Shown here piece by piece: positions 1 through 10,035 of a stretch of DNA of 64,000 bases. The position numbers and the translations under genes were made by a program. The notes under the pieces were generated by a model. The model saw only the letters and a list, made by a program, of their open reading frames with translations, had not been told where the DNA came from and made no database searches. Numbering within the stretch: position 1 is the first letter of the stretch; every line of letters starts with the position of its first letter. The stretch is from Selaginella moellendorffii. Its lineage: Eukaryota; Streptophyta; Lycopodiopsida; Selaginellales; Selaginellaceae. The stretch lies in contig NW_003314267.1 of assembly GCF_000143415.4 (NCBI RefSeq), forward strand, positions 3,027,955 through 3,091,954. Direction: 5' to 3'.

Positions 1-849
1 AGAAGATTGCTCAACAAAAAACCAGCAGTATCGAAACTATAAACTAAATTATAAGGATTCAAGTGATTATGAAAGGAATACAATCATCCACGGGGAGAGC
101 ATATGAAGGGCCAGACAGCCTGGAAACATGTTGATCTACTCATCTGAGTGTGGCGCTTTTCATGGGCCAGTTGCAGCTCTAGTTCTTTTATCTGAAAAGA
201 AAACTATAAAAATCCCTTCTCAACAACTAAGAAACACTGAGGGGCTTTACCTCTGTTACCTGAACAAATTGAAAACATAAGTTAAAATAGCATAAATATT
301 GTACAACTTTTCTAAATAGCTACGCAAATCGAGTTTGTAGAGCACTGTCTGTTTCTGTGAGCTACATCTTCAAAACGTATAGATGAGCTCGTAGGGCAAC
401 CATGCAGCATCATACCTTCAAATGAAAAGCTTTTGATAGCCTTGTAATCCATTGCTAGATCTCAGTGTTCACCCTGTTTAAATTCTGGTAAAGATGTCCA
501 CACGTGATGTTTTGAGGACAAATCAAAAGCCTCAAAATTCGAGTTACTTCTTTGCAGAACTTCTGCTTTATCATGTCTGTAATTTGAGGGATAAATATTT
601 CACAGCCACTGCCTTAAAATAACCCACTAGTTTTTTTTTCCTCTGGTTAAACATCCAGTATAGAAGGATGCCAAAAGCAAAGATCATCTTCACAATCTGA
701 AACAAAAGGCTGAGCTTTTTCTATACTAACAGATTCAATAACATGCTGGTTTTGATAAAATAAGAGTCTTCAGATTCTGATTTGAGGGAATGACCACATT
801 GCTCTTCAGCAACAGGGATATATCAATTCAAAGTTATTGAGGTGAAAGA
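1..849. repeat. Segmental duplicate, copy A (partner 7545-8408)
   Basis: This stretch is nearly identical to 7545-8408 in the same orientation, with small indels (for example, about 20 nt near base 140 are missing compared with 7680-7705). It begins at the window edge, so the duplicated unit may extend further left. Read on the minus strand, both copies hold short exon-like pieces, one encoding a coiled-coil-like motif (IKELELQL) right after a pyrimidine tract and AG. A kinesin-type gene fragment is possible, but I cannot support a full gene. Similarity stops at the motif gttattgaggtgaa. Confidence 0.85.
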
Positions 850-1122
850 ATGCCTGACAAACAGTCAGCTTCAAACCTACAATGGGAAAATGAGAACCTG
901 CATGCTAAGGTACTTTTGAGTGTTGGTGTACCTAATGGCTCTGGAGAGCACAACATGCGGAATGGACTTTTTGGCTACAAATGCCAGAAGAAATGAGAAG
1001 ATCAGTCCATCCAGCTCAAGGATTTCTTACCTGTTTGTCATCCACCATTGGAGCAACAAGAAATGACAGACTAGGAATGAAACGAACAAGAGAGAAAACC
1101 CTAGGCCAACATCCCAACCTTT
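850..1122. other. Unassigned sequence between repeat copy A and Gypsy element
   Basis: There is no convincing coding region. A short open stretch starting at 850 (ATGCCTGAC...) ends at a possible splice donor near 911, but it has no recognisable partner exon. I see nothing else in it. Confidence 0.4.
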
Positions 1123-4100
1123 AATGTGTTATGGCCTTAAATCCCACTGGCCATAGAATATTCTTAAAATATTTCTGTAGTTTGTGTCATTCTTCCCTCT
1201 TTCATGACCCAGCCACATATGGCTGCCTCGAGAAGCTAAATGAGCCTCACATGAAGGGAGTCCAAGGCAATATGGCCATGAAGAAAAAATGTGTAAACAA
1301 TAACACTAACATCACGATAAACAGCCACGAAAGAAAGAAAGTAATATGGCTTTCTCATATGACAATATGGTCATGGAAACAAAAGAATGAAAATAGAACA
1401 AACAACTCAAATCATATAGCAATATGGCTATAGAACTCAATTCTCCCCTTCCTTAGGAATGTTATCCAAGTCATAACCAAAACTCGGAAACACTCTTTTT
1501 ATGTCATCCTCAATTTCCCATGTAGCTTTGTCTATGAAATAACCATTCTATTGAACTAATAACTCTTTAGTTGTCTTCTAGCATATTTTCACCAATCTTT
1601 GAGCAAGAATATTGGCTGAACCAACCTTCTCTACATCAATCTCTAGGACTTGGATGATGGATTAATCTATGACATCACTAAAGTGCAAACACACTTTAAA
1701 CTTGCTCATATGGAATGTTGGATGAATCTTTGAATTAGCTGACAAGTCCAAAGTGTATGCAAGATCCCCCACACACTATAAAATTGTCCAAGGCCCACAA
1801 TACCATGGAGACAACTTAGCACTATCACCTCTTTTCAAAGATTGTTGTGCATCTGACAGCTTAAGGAAAACTTTGTCACCAACTTTGTACTCTTGATGAC
1901 GATGATGCTCATTGGCCAATCTTTTGTTTTGCTCTTGAACTTGCCATGTTCAACTTTACCAATTCAAGCTTGTCCTGTATATCCTCTAGGAAATCACAAG
2001 CATGAGATACCCGAACCAAAGCCAAATTCAAATTCACATGAGACTTAGGCTCATAGCCATACATTGCCATAAAGGGAGACATGCTAATAACTGATTGGTA
2101 AGCATTATTGTGAGCAAACTGAAGCAAAGGCAAGTACTCCTCCCATACTCCATGTCGAGTCAAGTTTCTCACAAAAGGCCTTAGTATATATTTTAATAGC
2201 TAATTCATGTGCTTTATCTGCCCATCAGATTGTGGATGCTCACCACTACTCATGCTCAACTTAGTCTTTACTTTTTCATAGACTGTTTGCCAAAACTTGG
2301 ACGTGAACTTGGGATTCCGATCACTCACAATGTCACCTGGCAAACCATAGAGATTGAATAACTAGTTTACAAACAATTAAGCAAATTCAAAAGCTTTTAT
2401 TGTCGTGTTCACAAGGAAGAAGTGAACCATCTTTGTCAAACGATCCACAACAACCTAAATAGCATCATTTCCTTGAAAGGTTTTGGGCAAACCAGTGATA
2501 AAGTCCATTGAGATGCTATCCCACTTATTCTTGGGTATACATAAAGGATGATAAAGGCTAGCAAGTTTCTGATGATCAATTTTGACCGCTTGGTAGGTCA
2601 AACAACCACATATGTACTTCTGAACATCTGATTTCATCCCAGGCCAAAAGAAATGCCCCTTCACCAACATATATGTTCTCAATACCCCCAGATGCTTGGC
2701 ACTGAACACATCATGACACTCAACCAAAATCTATTTGATGAGTTTATCAATACGAAAAACCACTACACATCCTTTTTTCACTAGGATTCTATCTTGTATT
2801 TCGAATGACACAAACTTGTCACCTTTTAAATCTGTAGAGGCATCTCTCAACAAAATCTTCACAAGAATGTAAAAGAGTCAAAGTTAACAAACTCTTTAAA
2901 CTCATCTAAGAGATCATTAGATAGCTTCATGAACGAGATAGAATTTACCATCTTAGATAATGCATTAGCCATATTATTATCACCTCCATGCTTGTACTAG
3001 ATTTTAACAAACATTTCTTGTAGAAACTTTTGCTAATGAGCAAGATGGCCTCAAAGATCCACATCTGGAGAGATTGATAATCTGAATATACATGGAAGTC
3101 TGATCTATACAGATAATGTTGCCATTCCTTTAGAATGGCAATCATTACATACAACTCCTTATTGCGAGTAAGTTAATTCCATTGTGTGGCATTAAACTTG
3201 TGGCTCATGAATGTGATAGAATGCCTAACTTGAAGCAATATAGCCCCAAAAACACTATCACTCACATCATTATTTATAATTTCCACCATAGTCACCTTAT
3301 CATTCATTAGCCCCTTTAAAACAATCCTTGCTCTAATGTCTAGTCATGTGGCAATGAAAACAATTGCTCTTCACCTTGTCTTTCTCTCACTGGTCCAAAC
3401 GAAGCTTCATAGCCTCACTACCATGTTTATTCTTCGAGCCACAACGGAACAATAGTTATTTCTTCCCTGAATATGAAGTATTGGCAAGCTGGTTATCACG
3501 TTGACTACACCGTAGACCATCCCGTTGACCATAATTGACCAAGTTGATCGACAGTTTGAGCAAAAAGATCTAAGCCTTAGTGATAGCATCAATCAATATT
3601 GCTAGAAAATCCTTCTTAACCTTTTGCTACACATCCACTGAGCTCAATCCTTTAATGAAACATTGCACCTTTAGCAACTCATTATGGTGCCTGTGAGATT
3701 AAGGCAAAGATCACGGAACTTGCGGGCATACATATCCAAAGACAAAGTCCCCTGCCGGATCTTTAACAGCTGGTTCACGAAATCAACCTCTTCAAACTTC
3801 TTGACAAATAAAGTGTGGAAAACTTTTGTCAAATTAATTCAAGAAGTCGACTTCGGATTAGCTTTGATGTAGTTCTTCCACTACGAAGAAGTATGGCCCG
3901 TAAGCTTTGTCACAAAGAAATTTATCTTCACTTTATCCTCATAAGGATTGTGAAACTAACAACTTTCCCACAATTCCAACAAAAAATTGACTATTATAAT
4001 TATTCAGTAATGATTTCCATTCCACAATACCATAATCTTTAGCATGTTTAATATACCAATAGTAATCACAGACATAAGATCAATTCAACTCTTGAGGATT

Positions 4101-4180
4101 CATGCGAGGTAAGAAATCCTTAATGAAATTGACATTAACTGCTTTTATGTCGCTTTGAACTTCAGAAATCTAGAACGTTA
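1123..4180 (-). mobile_element. Degenerate Ty3/Gypsy retrotransposon (minus strand)
   Basis: Reading the minus strand from about 4180 down, the order is gag-like debris (3400-4100), an RNase H fragment (about 2945-3240), the integrase zinc-binding and core region (2455-2727, with CLTYQAVKIDHQKL and WDSISMDFITGLPK) and an integrase C-terminal part (1909-2172, LLQFAHNNAYQS). Protease and reverse transcriptase seem to be deleted near 3240-3300. Every frame is broken, so the element is dead. The block 1225-4130 is paralogous to 44391-44895 plus 50488-52790, a second copy of the same family. A motif near 1135-1190 (ccttaaatcccac...tgtagtttgtgtca) recurs at the opposite end of that copy (about 52945-52989), which suggests it is LTR sequence. 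Confidence 0.8.
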
Positions 4181-4189
4181 GAACAAAAC

Positions 4190-4312
4190 CTAGAAACCTA
4201 AACCTAGAAAAAAATGTAAGCCCAAAATGAAACAAGCGCAGCAAACCCGTGCACTGCGCTCCTCCCATGTGTGGTAGATCCCAGGCTGCCGTCCACACAG
4301 CACGGCAGACAC
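4190..4312. repeat. Short dispersed repeat (partner 13955-14068)
   Basis: About 110 bp closely match 13955-14068 in the same orientation, including the shared motif gtggtagatcccaggctgcc. Here it directly precedes the gag remnant of the Copia element. The partner directly precedes the BCD1 gene. It may be part of an LTR or leader of the Copia family, but this is uncertain. Confidence 0.75.
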
Positions 4313-4317
4313 TTTCT

Positions 4318-5693
4318 TGGGCATCTTCTCAATGCTGTGGTTCGCCCAGAATTCAAATCATTGAAGACTATGCTCAAGAACTCAACAAAAACCTTCATTA
4401 AAATGCAAGTAGCTCTTATCAATGAAGAAGAACCAGCCGAAGACCAGACACCTGCAGATACAACCACAACCACAGCTTTGTTTGTCAACTCAAAGCAAAC
4501 AAAGAATTCTCCAGGTAGAGGAGGCAGCGAGCAACACTGTGAACAGCTTCAAGGCTAGCAATGTTGGAGACAGCAACTCACTTGAGCGTAAAGGTGAGTG
4601 CAATTATTGTAAGCGGGTCGGACACTATGCCAGAGAATGCCGAGACAGGTTAGCAGGGCGTCCTTGAGGATTGGGGAGAAAGAACGCCAAGACTGGCTAT
4701 ACAAACCAGTCAAGAGCTCTCATGGTAAGAGCTATTCCAGAACCTGTGTTTGTTCAGCAGCAGGATCAAGACGTAATCTGGCTGGAGATAGCAGCAAAGA
4801 TGCACATGACTGGCAGGCGAGAAGCTTTCCTGAACCTCAGGAAATTTTTACAGGCAGGCAGGTTGGTTTAGAAGACAAGAGTCTTCTGTCAGTTGTCACA
4901 GTTCAAGTAAAGCTCGACATATCAGGAACATGTATTTTGTTCCAGGCTTGGCATATCATCGGTGCAGCTTCTAACAACGGTTTCTATTTTATTTTTAACG
5001 CCAAGCAGGCTATTATGCAAGACAAGAAGACAGATCAAGCAGTGGCTTATGGACAACACTATTCTGGACTTCATAAACTCAACGCCACCATGGTTGTTCC
5101 AGACAAGCAGCCGGATAGAGCACTTTCAACTCGAGCGAGTAATTTCCAGTTGTGGCATGAGTGTCTAGGCCATGTGCATGAAGACGCCCTCAAAGCAGTG
5201 TCCAGAGATCAAGCACATGCACAAAAATTCGAGTTTACAGGCAAGTTTGAATTTTGTGAGGCTTGTGCGCTAGGAAAACAAGCATGCACATCATTTCCAA
5301 AGTTTTCAGAATCCAAGAGCAGTCAGCCTCTTGAGCTCGTTCACACAGATGTGTGTGGGCCTTTCCATGTCCAAAGCCATCGTGGAATGAGGTATTTCTT
5401 GACATCCATCGATGACTACTCACACTACACAGTCGTGAGACTTTTGGCCAAGAAATCTGAAGTTCTTGATCACTTTAAAGTTTACAAGACTTCAGCTGAA
5501 AATCTTCTTGGTAAGCTTTACGCAGTGACAAAGGTGGCGAGTACACATCAGCAGTTTACAGCTCCAGATAGTCCTGCTCAAAACGGAGTTGCTGAAAGAA
5601 TGAACCAGACTCTTATGGAGAGTGCACGTAATATGCTTAGTCACGTAGGAATGCCACTAACGTTCTGGGCCAAGGCGATTAATACATGTAATT
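4318..5693 (+). mobile_element. Ty1/Copia retrotransposon, 5' half (gag to integrase)
   Basis: The plus-strand frames show a gag C-terminal region, then a CCHC zinc knuckle (CNYCKRVGHYAREC, near 4600-4645), a damaged protease, a GAG-pre-integrase segment (LWHECLGHVHEDAL; CEACALGKQ) and the integrase catalytic core (LVHTDVCGPF; QNGVAERMNQTL; FWAKAINT). Frames shift between 4422, 4637 and 4671, so it is not functional. The integrase reading stops abruptly at 5693 and resumes at about 10036 in the downstream half, so the element is interrupted by foreign DNA rather than merely truncated. Confidence 0.85.
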
Positions 5694-6385
5694 AATCACA
5701 GCTGCCTTCTTTTATAGTGCAAGTCTTGTACTTGAGATGAAACATAAAAAATCCATAATTAAAAGTTACAACATAGCTTGATATGGGAGGTTCTAGGTGT
5801 TCTAGCACAACCCACTTGGTTTTAGATCAAAGGACCAGGATAAAAAACAGAACTGTTCAAAGGCTGGCTTTTTCTTCTAGATTTCCTATATGAGTTTTAA
5901 CCAGTGAAGTTCTACAGAATTTTAGTTTTTTTCAATGACTTACTATAAAGTGGCAAGAAGAAATTGAAGAGAGGTGGTGGAAGTTTACTGAGGACCCAAG
6001 TTGCTTTATTCTGCTCAACATGGATATTGAGTTCAGAGTCATTGCTTTTGGAACACATCAAAAGCATCTTGGGGGTTCTTCTCGCAGAGGAACTTCTTGC
6101 ATGCTCTCTTTTGATCACAAAGCATTTGGTGTGAAGAAACTGCTAAAAGAGAGAAAGAAATGGAAAATCTAACACATAATAGTAAAGTGTGGCATAAAGT
6201 ATAATTTTTTGGCCAAAGCAATGCCAATAAGTGAGATCTATGAATTTAGTTTCCTGTTGTGCATACTCAAAAATTTGAGAGTTAAGAAATCCAGACTATT
6301 ATAAAGCAACATAGATAGGTGAGAGCTGGTGAATCTTTAATTTTCAAGCCCGTAAGGGGAACAAAGGTAAGATTCCTTCCAAACC

Positions 6386-7022
6386 ATGAAGAAAAATCAC
6401 AAATGCATGGCTTGCACTCTCCTGCTCTTGCTCTTGGTTGTCCCTGCCATTGTTACTGCTAGTGTTTTTCTAGCCCGCTGTCACCACCACTGCTCAGCCA
6501 AACCAGTCCCACCAAGTGAAGAAGCTCCGGAAGCATGGGACGAAGTCTCTAAGCTCTCACAGCATGATCCCAAGTGTCTGGCACTTTTCAACTCACCACA
6601 ATCTCCACCAAAACCTATGGATGCCTGCCTCCATCCCCAGCTGGAAGCCATCGCCCAAACTTCCAACACTCAGCCCTCGGACACCAAAGCTTGGGGCCTA
6701 GTGTACAAGGAAGACACCTCCACTAACAAACACCTTATGGTTGTGTTTTGGGGCACCTCCACCCAGGCAAACATGTGCATCAATTGGATCCTGTTTGGAG
6801 AGGTACCAAGGACATTACTTCCCAGCCTGACCTCTTGCCTCTCCTACATCTCCCAGGTGTGAGCTACACACACCAAGCTGTGGAGGTGTATCCAAACACA
6901 TCGCTTCTACTCATTGGGTGCTGGACTCACAGTTCTCGTCTAGGCATCACTGGCGGACCTGCTGCTGCTGTTGCTTTCAGCAGCCCGGGAGCTAGAGGCT
7001 CATTGGAGTCGCGGTCCTTTCA
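6386..7022 (+). pseudogene. Decayed class-3 (ATG15-like) lipase
   Basis: The reading starts with an N-terminal hydrophobic signal/anchor segment (about residues 8-28, leucine- and valine-rich), followed by a lipase N-domain ending in a VVFWGTST-type oxyanion strand (VAFRGTST in the family). The frame breaks near 6862. In another frame, 6869-7022 continues with YPNTSLLLIGCWTHSS...GGPAAAVAFSSPG. This matches the layout of the lipase nucleophile elbow, where YPN...LTGHSLGG...FSSPG is expected, but the GxSxG serine motif has been destroyed by small indels. An ATG15/lipase class-3 origin is inferred from that layout. Bases 6642-6796 have an inverted copy at 9024-9182. It is very unlikely to encode an active enzyme. 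Confidence 0.65.
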
Positions 7023-7544
7023 GCTCTATTAGGAGATGAAGCGTAACATGTAACAGGTGGGATTCCATGGTCACAGCATCATGGGAGCAACAAGTTGGCA
7101 TGGTTTGCTTGGTGTAGCACCAGGGAGCATCGGACAGTGCAGCTTGTTCAATGAGTGATGGGAGCTCCTTCCAGACACACAGCCCAAATGGGATTCTCAA
7201 TAAACTACAGAGAGGAGACAAGTCTACGTGCTTAGTGCATTAGAGAGTGAGTAAAAACTTACTGTGCATCTGTGAGGTGTGTGTGACTCGCAATAAACAG
7301 CCATCCTAGATTTGCTAGAATGCAAACACATGAACCATCACAATGTTAGGCTCACTGGATTTTGTTGTATTGATCACGATGCCATTGAGTTTCACTGGAC
7401 TGGAGAAACGTCGCAAGGCACCTTGGATTCACTCTAGAGAAGCAGCACATTGGTTTTTTTCTTCTGAGCAATACCTGTATCATTCAGAAATTCTGAACAC
7501 TCTCTTGCATTTTCTCCAGGTACTTCAGCACTTTTTTCTTTACA

Positions 7545-8408
7545 GAAGATTGCTCAACAAAAAACCAGCAGTATCGAAACTATAAACTAAATTATAAGGA
7601 TTCAAGTGATTACGAAAGGAATACAATCATCCACGGGGAGAGCATATGAAGGGCCAGACAGCCTGGAAACATGTTGATCTTGTACCATGATATGAAAATC
7701 ACTCATCTGAGTGTGGCGCTTTTCATGGGCCAATTGCAGCTCTAGTTCTTTTATCTGAAAAGAAAATTATAAAAATCCCTTCTCAACAACTACCTTTTCT
7801 ATATAGAAACACTGAGGGGCTTTACCTTGCTTAGATTTGCTATTACCTGAACAAATTGAAAACATAAGTTAAAATAGCATAAATATTGTACGACTTTTCT
7901 AATCGACTTTGTAGAGCATTGTCCTCTGTGAGCTACATCTTCAAAACATACAGATGAGCACGTAGGGCAACTACACAGCATCATATTTTCAAATGGAAAG
8001 CTTTTGATAGCCTTGTAATCCATTACTAGATCTTGGTGTCCACCCTGTTTAAATTCTGGTAAAGGACGTCCACATGTGATGTTTTGAGGACAAATCAAAA
8101 GACTCAAAATTTGAGTTCCTTCCTTTTCTTTATCATGTCTGTAATTTGAGGGATAAATATTTCACAGCCACTGCCTTAAAATAACCTGCTATTTTTTTTT
8201 CCTCTGGTTAAACATCCAGTATAGAAGGATGCCAAACACAAAGATAGTCTTCACAATCTGAAACAAAAGGCTGAGCTTTTTCTAAACAGATTCAGTAACA
8301 TACTAGTTTTGATAAAATAAGAGTCTTCAGATTCTGATTTGAGGGAACGACCGCATTTCTCTTCAGCTACAATGGATGTGGGATATATCAATTCAAAGTT
8401 ATTGAGGT
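7545..8408. repeat. Segmental duplicate, copy B (partner 1-849)
   Basis: It matches bases 1-849 almost throughout. On the minus strand a longer open stretch (7799-8107) and an exon-like coiled-coil piece (near 7690-7765, IKELELQLAHEKRH) follow a splice-acceptor-like tract. This fits a fragment of a larger gene copied twice. The similarity ends exactly where the inverted-repeat element begins (8407), so that element or a recombination event truncated this copy. Confidence 0.85.
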
Positions 8409-8447
8409 GAACCCCGCAGTGGGTGCTACAAAATTTCGCTCGAGAAC

Positions 8448-8780
8448 GTGGTGAAGAAGACGAGCGACCTGGAGAGGATTGTGCCGCCGTATCACATCTA
8501 TGATGAGCACACGGGGGACATCGTTCTGACGATTAGGGGGCTCAACCTTCGGCGGGAGAACGACTACTTGGTTCTTTGGGACAACAAGCTTGGCAGGCAG
8601 GAGTTTCTGGATGGCTATGTCCACCATGGATTGCTCAGAGCTGCGGTGTGGCTGCTCTACCAGGAGAAGGAAACGCTGAACCTCCGGCGGGAGAACGACT
8701 ACTTGGTTCTTTGGGACAGCAAGTTTGGGTTTCTGGATGGCTATGTCCAGAAGACGAGCTGGGTACTGAATGTGAGCGCG
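8448..8780 (+). pseudogene. Captured fragment of a plant diacylglycerol-lipase-like class-3 lipase
   Basis: The plus-strand frame from 8448 reads ERIVPPYHIYDEHTG, IVLTIRGLNL and YVHHGLLRAAVWLL. These resemble the N-terminal part of plant sn1-diacylglycerol-lipase-like class-3 lipases, as I recall that family. A piece of about 75 bp (8540-8615, LNLRRENDYLVLWD) is repeated in tandem at 8683-8750, which the native family does not have. No nucleophile elbow is present, so it is a fragment. The frame runs on into unrelated sequence at about 8780. Confidence 0.6.
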
Positions 8781-8784
8781 CGGG

Positions 8785-9022
8785 GTGTTTGGCAGACTTT
8801 CCGACTGGAACATCGTGATCGTGTGGCGAGGAACCGTGACTGGAGTGGAGTGGCTGGAGAATCTCCAGGACTATCTCATGCCAGTGGGTTTGGATCCGCG
8901 GGACAGATCCACGGCGGGCGTCAAGGTGGAGAGTAGCTTCCTCGACATCTACATGACCAGCAAGTCCCGGAGCCGATACAACAAGTTGAGCGCGCGGCAG
9001 CAGCTCATCTGCGCCCTGATCG
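8785..9022 (+). pseudogene. Captured fragment of a DAD1/PLA1-like lipase
   Basis: In a different plus-strand frame the peptide reads IVIVWRGTVTGVEWLENLQDY followed by KVESSFLDIYMTSK and RYNKLSARQQ. This is the conserved block upstream of the catalytic serine in plant phospholipase A1 (DAD1-like) proteins. It is fused directly to the preceding fragment from another lipase family and is followed at 9024 by an inverted piece of a third lipase. The open frame continues to 9342 by chance through the inverted piece. Catalytic Ser, Asp and His are absent. Confidence 0.65.
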
Positions 9023-9023
9023 C

Positions 9024-9182
9024 AAACAGGATCCAATTGATGCACATGTTTGCCTGGGTGGAGGTGCCCCAAAACACAACCATAAGGTGTTTGTTAGTGG
9101 AGGTGTCTTCCTTGTACACTCGGCCCGAGCTCCGGTGTCCGAGGGCTGAGAGTTGGAAGTTTGGGCGATGGCTTCCAGCTGT
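9024..9182 (-). repeat. Inverted copy of lipase segment 6642-6796
   Basis: The reverse complement of 9024-9182 matches 6642-6796 with a few substitutions. The same peptide stretch beginning MGHLHPGKHVHQ can be read from 6748 on the plus strand and from 9072 on the minus strand. It shows that lipase sequence was moved or copied into the inverted-repeat element in antisense orientation. Confidence 0.85.
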
Positions 9183-9589
9183 GCTTTCTAGAGTTTACAG
9201 CTATAACTTTCAACTGATTATGTTAAAATTAATATTAAAATGCTTAATCTTGATGTTAAAATGCTTGAAAATTCAATGTGCCCAAAAATGTTCTATACTT
9301 TTCCCAACAGAGCTGGGATCCCAGATAGTAATTATTTTGTAAGTTATTAGAAAATAACCATTCTTGAACTAATTTATATTGTAAAAAGTATCCTGGATGT
9401 TTACTTTCGACATAATCAGGACAACTAACTTGTAACTAATTAATATTAGCATCAAAAAGTCTTTGAAATCTAACTATCAAAATACTACCTTTAAGAGCTT
9501 CTTTCGCTATTATCTATTGAAACATCCGAAACAAAGAAACTTTTCTATCACACCCGTCATCTCCATGAAGAACCAATCCTCGTAAAAGA

Positions 9590-9850
9590 CTTGCGATCAC
9601 GCAATCCGCCTATACACAAGGAACTCTTCCTGTTCTTCCGCCTCCTACACTGCCGACCGATCCATCGCTCGAGTGACTCAATTGTGGCGAGGGTTGGGAT
9701 CGTTTTCTTGCAGAGGTGATCGGCGTCGTACGGGGAAGAAGATGATGCTGCTTGCTCCTGCAAAGTCGCGGTGACCTCCATCACCATGGATGGCGCTCTG
9801 GAATCAAGCCTCGGATCGCTGCTGCGGGGAATTGCGCCAGAGATTTTGTA
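9590..9850 (-). pseudogene. Unrecognised gene-like fragment inside the inverted-repeat element
   Basis: On the minus strand an ATG near 9785 opens MEVTATLQEQAASSSS and continues for about 65 codons with genic base composition before running out. I do not recognise the family. Its GC content contrasts with the AT-rich 9200-9580 to its left, which suggests a fourth captured gene piece, probably a first exon. Confidence 0.35.
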
Positions 9851-10035
9851 GCACCCACTGTGGGGGCATAAAAATTTGTGGGTAGCACACAATCACATTC
9901 TGGATTTCTCTTGACCTAAGAATGGGGGAAGCGTAGCCAGTTCAGCAATAGATTCTGATGCTCTGCCCACATTGACAACTTTATGTAGATTATTAAAGTG
10001 CTTTGGTTGAATGGCAAACTACGGCTCTAGAGTTG

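Larger units (their letters stand above)
8407..9872. mobile_element. Terminal-inverted-repeat element carrying gene fragments
   Basis: The left end (8411-8434, CCCCGCAGTGGGTGCTACAA) and the right end (about 9847-9870, which reads CCCCACAGTGGGTGCTACAA on the minus strand) form inverted repeats of about 24 bp with one mismatch in the first 20. The 1.4 kb between them is GC-richer than its surroundings and holds four gene-like fragments but no transposase. This is the layout of a non-autonomous Pack-type DNA transposon. No target-site duplication is visible: the left flank is gaggtgaa and the right flank is cataaaaa. Superfamily is uncertain; the inner CAGTG could suit hAT. Confidence 0.6.
5694..10035. 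other. About 4.3 kb composite insertion splitting the Copia element
   Basis: Integrase codons (…AINTC) end at 5693 and the next conserved stretch (RNLVPTQPL…) begins at 10040, so everything between is secondary insertion. A 4-bp match (aatt) flanks both sides but is too short to call a target duplication. The block contains unassigned sequence (5700-6385), a decayed lipase (6386-7022), unassigned sequence (7030-7544), duplicate copy B (7545-8408), an inverted-repeat-bounded lipase mosaic (8407-9872) and about 160 bp of unassigned sequence. In 5700-6385 I see only short open stretches on the minus strand and no recognised gene. Confidence 0.7.

Noticed and set aside
1131-1433. 100-codon plus-strand open frame
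   Set aside because: It runs across presumed LTR and integrase-flanking DNA of a minus-strand Gypsy element and has no family resemblance.
8448-9342. Possible intact chimeric lipase gene
   Set aside because: The two open frames are in different registers, lack the catalytic serine, aspartate and histidine, and the second one is extended by an antisense copy of another lipase.
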